Under the pieces are notes generated by a model. It was not told where the DNA came from. It did not search any database and was given only the letters and a program-made list of their open reading frames with translations. Of a stretch of 64,000 nucleotides of DNA, positions 60,813-64,000 are shown in pieces; within the stretch, counting starts at the first letter, position 1; each line of letters starts with the position of its first letter. The stretch is from DAIMFL01 sp964372215. GTDB taxonomy: Bacteria; Pseudomonadota; Alphaproteobacteria; Dongiales; Dongiaceae. The DNA is taken from the NCBI GenBank assembly GCA_964372215.1, contig CAYJQC010000011.1:62001-126000 (forward strand). Reading direction: 5' to 3'. Made by a program: the position numbers and the translations under genes.

Positions 60813-61742
60813 ATGCAGGATCTGCAGCTGCTGCTGGACTCGATCCGGGACGACCTGCACGACACCGCGGATCGCGGCAAGGTTGCCCACTACATCCCGG
60901 AACTGGCCAAGATCGACGTCCGCAAGTTCGGCATGGCGATCGCCACGGTGCAGGGCGAGGTCTTCGCCACCGGCGACGAATCCGAGCCGTTCTCGATCCA
61001 GAGCATCTCCAAGGTGTTCACGCTGACGCTCGCCCTCGGCAGGCTCGGCGACATGCTGTGGCGCCGGGTCGGGCGCGAGCCCTCGGGGACCGCCTTCAAC
61101 TCGATCGTTCAGCTCGAATACGAGCGCGGGATTCCGCGCAACCCCTTCATCAACGCGGGCGCGCTTGTCGTGACGGATGTCGTGCTGTCGAGCCGCCAGC
61201 CGCGCGAGGCGATCGCCGAGATCCTGCGCTTCGTGCGGTCGCTGGCCGACGACCAGACGATCCTGATCGATCCGGCCGTGGCGAAGTCGGAAGCCGACAC
61301 CGGATTTCGCAACGTGGCGCTGGCCAACTACATCCGGGCGTTCGGCAATCTCGAGCACCCGGTGGAACTGACCCTGGGCGTCTATTTCCACCAGTGCGCG
61401 ATCGCGATGAGCTGCCGCCAGCTTGCCCTGGCGGGCCTCTACCTGGCCAATGGCGGGGTCAATCCACTGACCGAGAACAGCTTCATCTCGCGCGAACGGG
61501 CGCGCCGCATCAATGCGCTCATGCTCACCTGCGGCCACTATGACGGCTCGGGCGATTTCGCCTTTCGCGTCGGCCTGCCCGGCAAGAGCGGGGTCGGCGG
61601 CGGTATCCTGGCGATCGTGCCGGGCAAGGCGGCGGTCGCGGTCTGGTCGCCCGGCCTCAACGCCATCGGCAATTCGCAGCTCGGGACCATGGCGCTGGAG
61701 CGGCTCTCCCGGCAAACCGGCTGGAACGTGTTCGGGCCTTGA
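60813..61742 (+). CDS. glsA: Glutaminase
   Basis: This 309-residue enzyme converts glutamine to glutamate and ammonia in the cytosol. The beta-lactamase-like serine active site is Ser64-x-x-Lys67 in SIQSISKVF, and the usual GTAFNS and NPFINAGA motifs follow. It begins 3 bp after the pepN stop codon, so the two are probably co-transcribed and peptide breakdown would feed glutamine use. The length is typical. The symbol follows the common bacterial name. Confidence 0.95.
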   Translation: MQDLQLLLDSIRDDLHDTADRGKVAHYIPELAKIDVRKFGMAIATVQGEVFATGDESEPFSIQSISKVFTLTLALGRLGDMLWRRVGREPSGTAFNSIVQLEYERGIPRNPFINAGALVVTDVVLSSRQPREAIAEILRFVRSLADDQTILIDPAVAKSEADTGFRNVALANYIRAFGNLEHPVELTLGVYFHQCAIAMSCRQLALAGLYLANGGVNPLTENSFISRERARRINALMLTCGHYDGSGDFAFRVGLPGKSGVGGGILAIVPGKAAVAVWSPGLNAIGNSQLGTMALERLSRQTGWNVFGP

Positions 61743-61784
61743 TCCGACGCCCCGAGCCCGATCCCGGATGGTTGGATTGATCCG

Positions 61785-62252
61785 ATGGAACCGCAACACG
61801 TCACATTCCGCGCGGCCGTGGAAGCCGATCTGCCGGCGATCGTCAGTCTGCTCGCCGATGACGAGCTCGGGCGGGTTCGGGAAGACCCGCGGCTGCCGCT
61901 GGCGGCGGGGTATGTGCAGGCGTTCCGGGCCATCGCCACGGACGCGAACCAGCTCCTGGCCGTCGCCGTCGACGGAGCCGGGAACGTGATCGGCACGCTG
62001 CACCTCACCTTCATTCCCGGCATCGCCCGCCTGGGCGCCTGGCGTGGGCAGATCGAGGCTGTCCGCGTCGCGCGGCAACATCGCGGCTCCGGGCTGGGCC
62101 GGCGAATGCTCGAGTGGGCAATCTCGCGCTGCCGGTCGCGCGGCTGCGGCCTGGTGCAGCTGACGACCGACAAGTCCCGGCCGGACGCGCATCGCGTCTA
62201 CGAGAAGCTGGGCTTCGTCGCCAGCCACCAGGGCTACAAGCTTCCGCTGTAG
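61785..62252 (+). CDS. GNAT-family N-acetyltransferase
   Basis: This 155-residue acetyltransferase has the acetyl-CoA-binding motif VARQHRGSGLGRRMLEWA and the C-terminal RVYEKLGFVASHQGYKL typical of the fold. It transfers acetyl groups to an unknown amine, which could be a protein or small molecule. It lies 42 bp after glsA on the same strand and may share its message. Confidence 0.92.
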   Translation: MEPQHVTFRAAVEADLPAIVSLLADDELGRVREDPRLPLAAGYVQAFRAIATDANQLLAVAVDGAGNVIGTLHLTFIPGIARLGAWRGQIEAVRVARQHRGSGLGRRMLEWAISRCRSRGCGLVQLTTDKSRPDAHRVYEKLGFVASHQGYKLPL

Positions 62253-62283
62253 CCCGACGACCCTCGGGTCCCGCAGCGTCAGC

Positions 62284-63138
62284 TCAGCGGAACAGCGCGA
62301 TCGGGATCTTGCACGAGCGCATCATCTCGGTGGTCGTGGAGCCGATGATCAGGCTGCGGATCCGCGAGTGGCCATAGGCGCCCATGACAAGCAGGTCGAT
62401 CTCCTCGGTCTCGACCGCGTGCGCGATCGCGGTCTCGGGCTGGCCCTGGACGATGCCGGCATCGACCTCGTAGCCGCCGCCCTGCAGGATCGCCCGAGCC
62501 TCGTCCAGCCGCTTGCGGGTCTCACCGGCATCGGGGCCGGCCGTCAGGAGCCGGCAGTGCAGTCCGGAGAACAGCCGGCTGCGGGCGACGTGATCGACCG
62601 CCTTCATGCTGCTGGCGCCGCCGTCATAGGCGATCAGGAAGCGCCGGATCGGCCGGAAGCCGCGCGCGGCGACGAACACCGGCCTGTGGCAGGCGCGGAC
62701 GATGCGCTCGAGGTTCGACCCGAGATGCAGCTTGGCGAAATCGGCGGCCTCGCCGCGCTTGCCGATGACCACCATGTCGGCATCGGCCTCGAACTCGGCC
62801 ACGGTATCGACGATGTCGCCGATCCGCAGCCGGGCGACCACCTCGCCGACGCCGGCCGCCGCGACGATCGCCTTGGCGTCGTCGAGAATCGCCCGGCCGC
62901 GCTTCTGGGCGAGCTTCGCCCGCTGCTCGTCGAGCGCGCTCAGCTCCGCCAGCAGCGCCGTGCGCGCGCCGAGCGTGATGCTGTCGCTCAGATCGGAAGG
63001 CCCGCTCGCCGTTTCCCGGCGGCCGAGGACATGCAGAATCTCGACCGACGATCCCGTCCGGTTCGCGATCCAGGCCGCGTGGTCGCAGACGCTCTGCGAG
63101 TAGCGCGAGCCGTCGACCAGGGCGACGAGCTTTGTCAT
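62284..63138 (-). CDS. Tandem-domain universal stress protein
   Basis: This 284-residue protein has two UspA domains (about 1-148 and 155-284). The second ends with the ATP-binding motif GAYGHSRIRSLIIGSTTTEMM (here starting near residue 250). The ATG at 63138 is preferred. The frame is open into the SulP pseudogene only because of the frameshift there. It is 11 bp downstream of the transporter remnant, as commonly seen for SulP-Usp pairs that respond to bicarbonate or stress conditions. Confidence 0.92.
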   Translation of the reverse strand: MTKLVALVDGSRYSQSVCDHAAWIANRTGSSVEILHVLGRRETASGPSDLSDSITLGARTALLAELSALDEQRAKLAQKRGRAILDDAKAIVAAAGVGEVVARLRIGDIVDTVAEFEADADMVVIGKRGEAADFAKLHLGSNLERIVRACHRPVFVAARGFRPIRRFLIAYDGGASSMKAVDHVARSRLFSGLHCRLLTAGPDAGETRKRLDEARAILQGGGYEVDAGIVQGQPETAIAHAVETEEIDLLVMGAYGHSRIRSLIIGSTTTEMMRSCKIPIALFR

Positions 63139-63149
63139 CGCGTTCCGCC

Positions 63150-63780
63150 TCAATGTCCCATGAGGCGCTCGAGCGCACCGGGCTTGTCGTGAATCGCCAG
63201 CCTGTCCACGATCGTCTCGCTGGCCTCGTTCAGCCCGATGATCTCGACCTCGGCGCCTTCGCGGCGGAACTTCAGGACGATCATGTCGAGCGCGGCGACG
63301 CTGGAAATGTCCCAGATATGCGCGTGGCCGACGTCGATGGTGACCGTCTCCAGCACTTCCTTGAAGTCGAAGGCGGCGGTGAAGTCCTCGACCGAGGCGA
63401 AGAACACCTGGCCCTCGACCACATAGGTCCGGGCCGATGCATTTCCGGCTCTTGTCGCTCGGCGTAGCCGTGAGGTCGTCGACGATCGACGCCGTCATCA
63501 GCGATTCCAGCAGCCCGACCGCCGCGACCGCCGCCGAGTAGGGCAGGATGATCGTCAGGGTCTCGAAGGTCAGGGGAACGTCGGGAATCAGGAAGACCGG
63601 CAAGGTCGAGGGCAGCTCGCCCATGTCGCCCACGGTCCGCAGGTCGAGCCCGAACGCCAGGGCGACCGCCGTCAGGGCGACGATGCAGACCAGCGGCGAG
63701 GGGACCGAGCGCGTCAGCATGCGGCCGCGCGATCCGGTCCAGGGCAGGTCGGGATGTCGATGGTGATGTCCGGCGGATCG
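63150..63780 (-). pseudogene. SulP-family anion transporter with large internal deletion
   Basis: Two SulP parts are visible on the minus strand. Upstream, a stretch with GELPSTLPVFLIPDVPLTFE, then LLESLMTASIVDDLTATPSDK, matches the middle membrane region. Downstream, a STAS domain (VEGQVFFASVEDFTAAFDF to ERLMGH, 63150-63435) matches the C-terminus. They are joined at about 63440 in different frames, and the intervening segment of perhaps 300 residues is missing. The N-terminal membrane segments are also not seen, and the 5-prime limit is unclear. The intact protein would transport bicarbonate or sulfate. The last 150 bp of the window hold no supported gene. Confidence 0.85.
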
Positions 63781-64000
63781 GCCGCCGCAGGCGCCGCCCG
63801 GGGCTGCGCCAAGTCCGTCGGAACGGGGCCAATCAAGACTGTTTCATCCGGCATTGCAACATGGCGGCGGCGGCGCGCCCGGTTCCGCAGGCACCCGGCG
63901 GGCCGGCGAATGGCTGATCCCTCGCCACGGCATTGGTGCTTCGCCCGCCCGGGGTGTATTTCCTGACACCCCGCACCGCCCGCCCTCGGGAGCTTCCGCC

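Noticed and set aside
62253..62283. Small CCCGA/TCGGG hairpin between the acetyltransferase and stress-protein genes
   Set aside because: Only a 5-bp stem with no T-run; expected by chance in GC-rich sequence.
63139..63720. Apparent fusion of a SulP segment to the universal stress protein
   Set aside because: The frames join only because of the deletion and frameshift; the stress protein has its own start at 63138.

Overview
The window is a 64 kb piece of a very GC-rich bacterial chromosome. Codons end mostly in G or C, intergenic gaps are short, and a few genes start with GTG or TTG. Several features point to an alphaproteobacterium, perhaps Rhodospirillales-like. These are the zinc-ligand-free 41-residue L36, FixJ-type regulators, a PAS_5-like protein, a SqrR/BigR-type repressor, and TPR-linked class III cyclases. 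The order-level placement is inference. No phage, insertion sequence, CRISPR array, tRNA or rRNA was recognised.

Layout. 0-5.3 kb: cell-surface polysaccharide genes (GtrB-like glycosyltransferase, multi-spanning membrane protein, manC-type bifunctional enzyme, UDP-glucuronate epimerase). 5.5-9.2 kb: two unknown proteins and a class III adenylate cyclase with TPRs. 9.26-10.14 kb: decayed remnants of a sugar ABC transporter. 10.2-19.2 kb: a GntR-controlled catabolic cluster. It combines a polyamine-type (PotABCD-like) ABC importer with two enolase-superfamily acid-sugar dehydratases, an SDR and a mutarotase-like protein, and has a perfect palindromic operator in front of the regulator. 19.2-27.0 kb: a signal-transduction block on the minus strand with a hybrid kinase, a CHASE2 kinase, an OmpA lipoprotein, a FecR-domain protein, a lone receiver, a FixJ-type regulator and a PAS-like protein. 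A GTACGTA motif recurs in its gaps. 27.2-29.0 kb: a ClC transporter.

29.4-35.8 kb: a sulfide module. A type I sulfide:quinone oxidoreductase with all three catalytic cysteines and a DUF2892 membrane protein sit downstream of a dithiol SqrR/BigR-type repressor. That repressor diverges from a two-gene RND efflux system, with overlapping promoters and an inverted repeat between them. 35.9-42.9 kb: sensor kinase, pirin, VOC protein, a palindromic repeat pair, a FAD oxidoreductase, a MATE pump and a methyltransferase. 43.0-43.2 kb: rpmJ with a clear promoter and terminator. 43.4-47.4 kb: glcDEF glycolate oxidase. 47.4-51.4 kb: DUF2817 hydrolase, hybrid kinase, TPR protein. 51.5-54.9 kb: dimethylglycine/sarcosine dehydrogenase-like flavoprotein and a phosphotransferase. 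54.9-55.6 kb: an AbrB-Doc toxin-antitoxin pair with its own palindrome. 55.7-63.9 kb: molybdopterin oxidoreductase, aminopeptidase N, glutaminase, GNAT, tandem universal stress protein, and a SulP transporter pseudogene with a large internal deletion.

Most of the window is ordinary metabolic and regulatory content. The parts that deserve attention are the envelope-sensing two-component cluster with its recurring motif, the sulfide-responsive divergent promoter, the acid-sugar cluster with an unexpected transporter type, the palindromic repeat pair, and the three decaying transporter genes.
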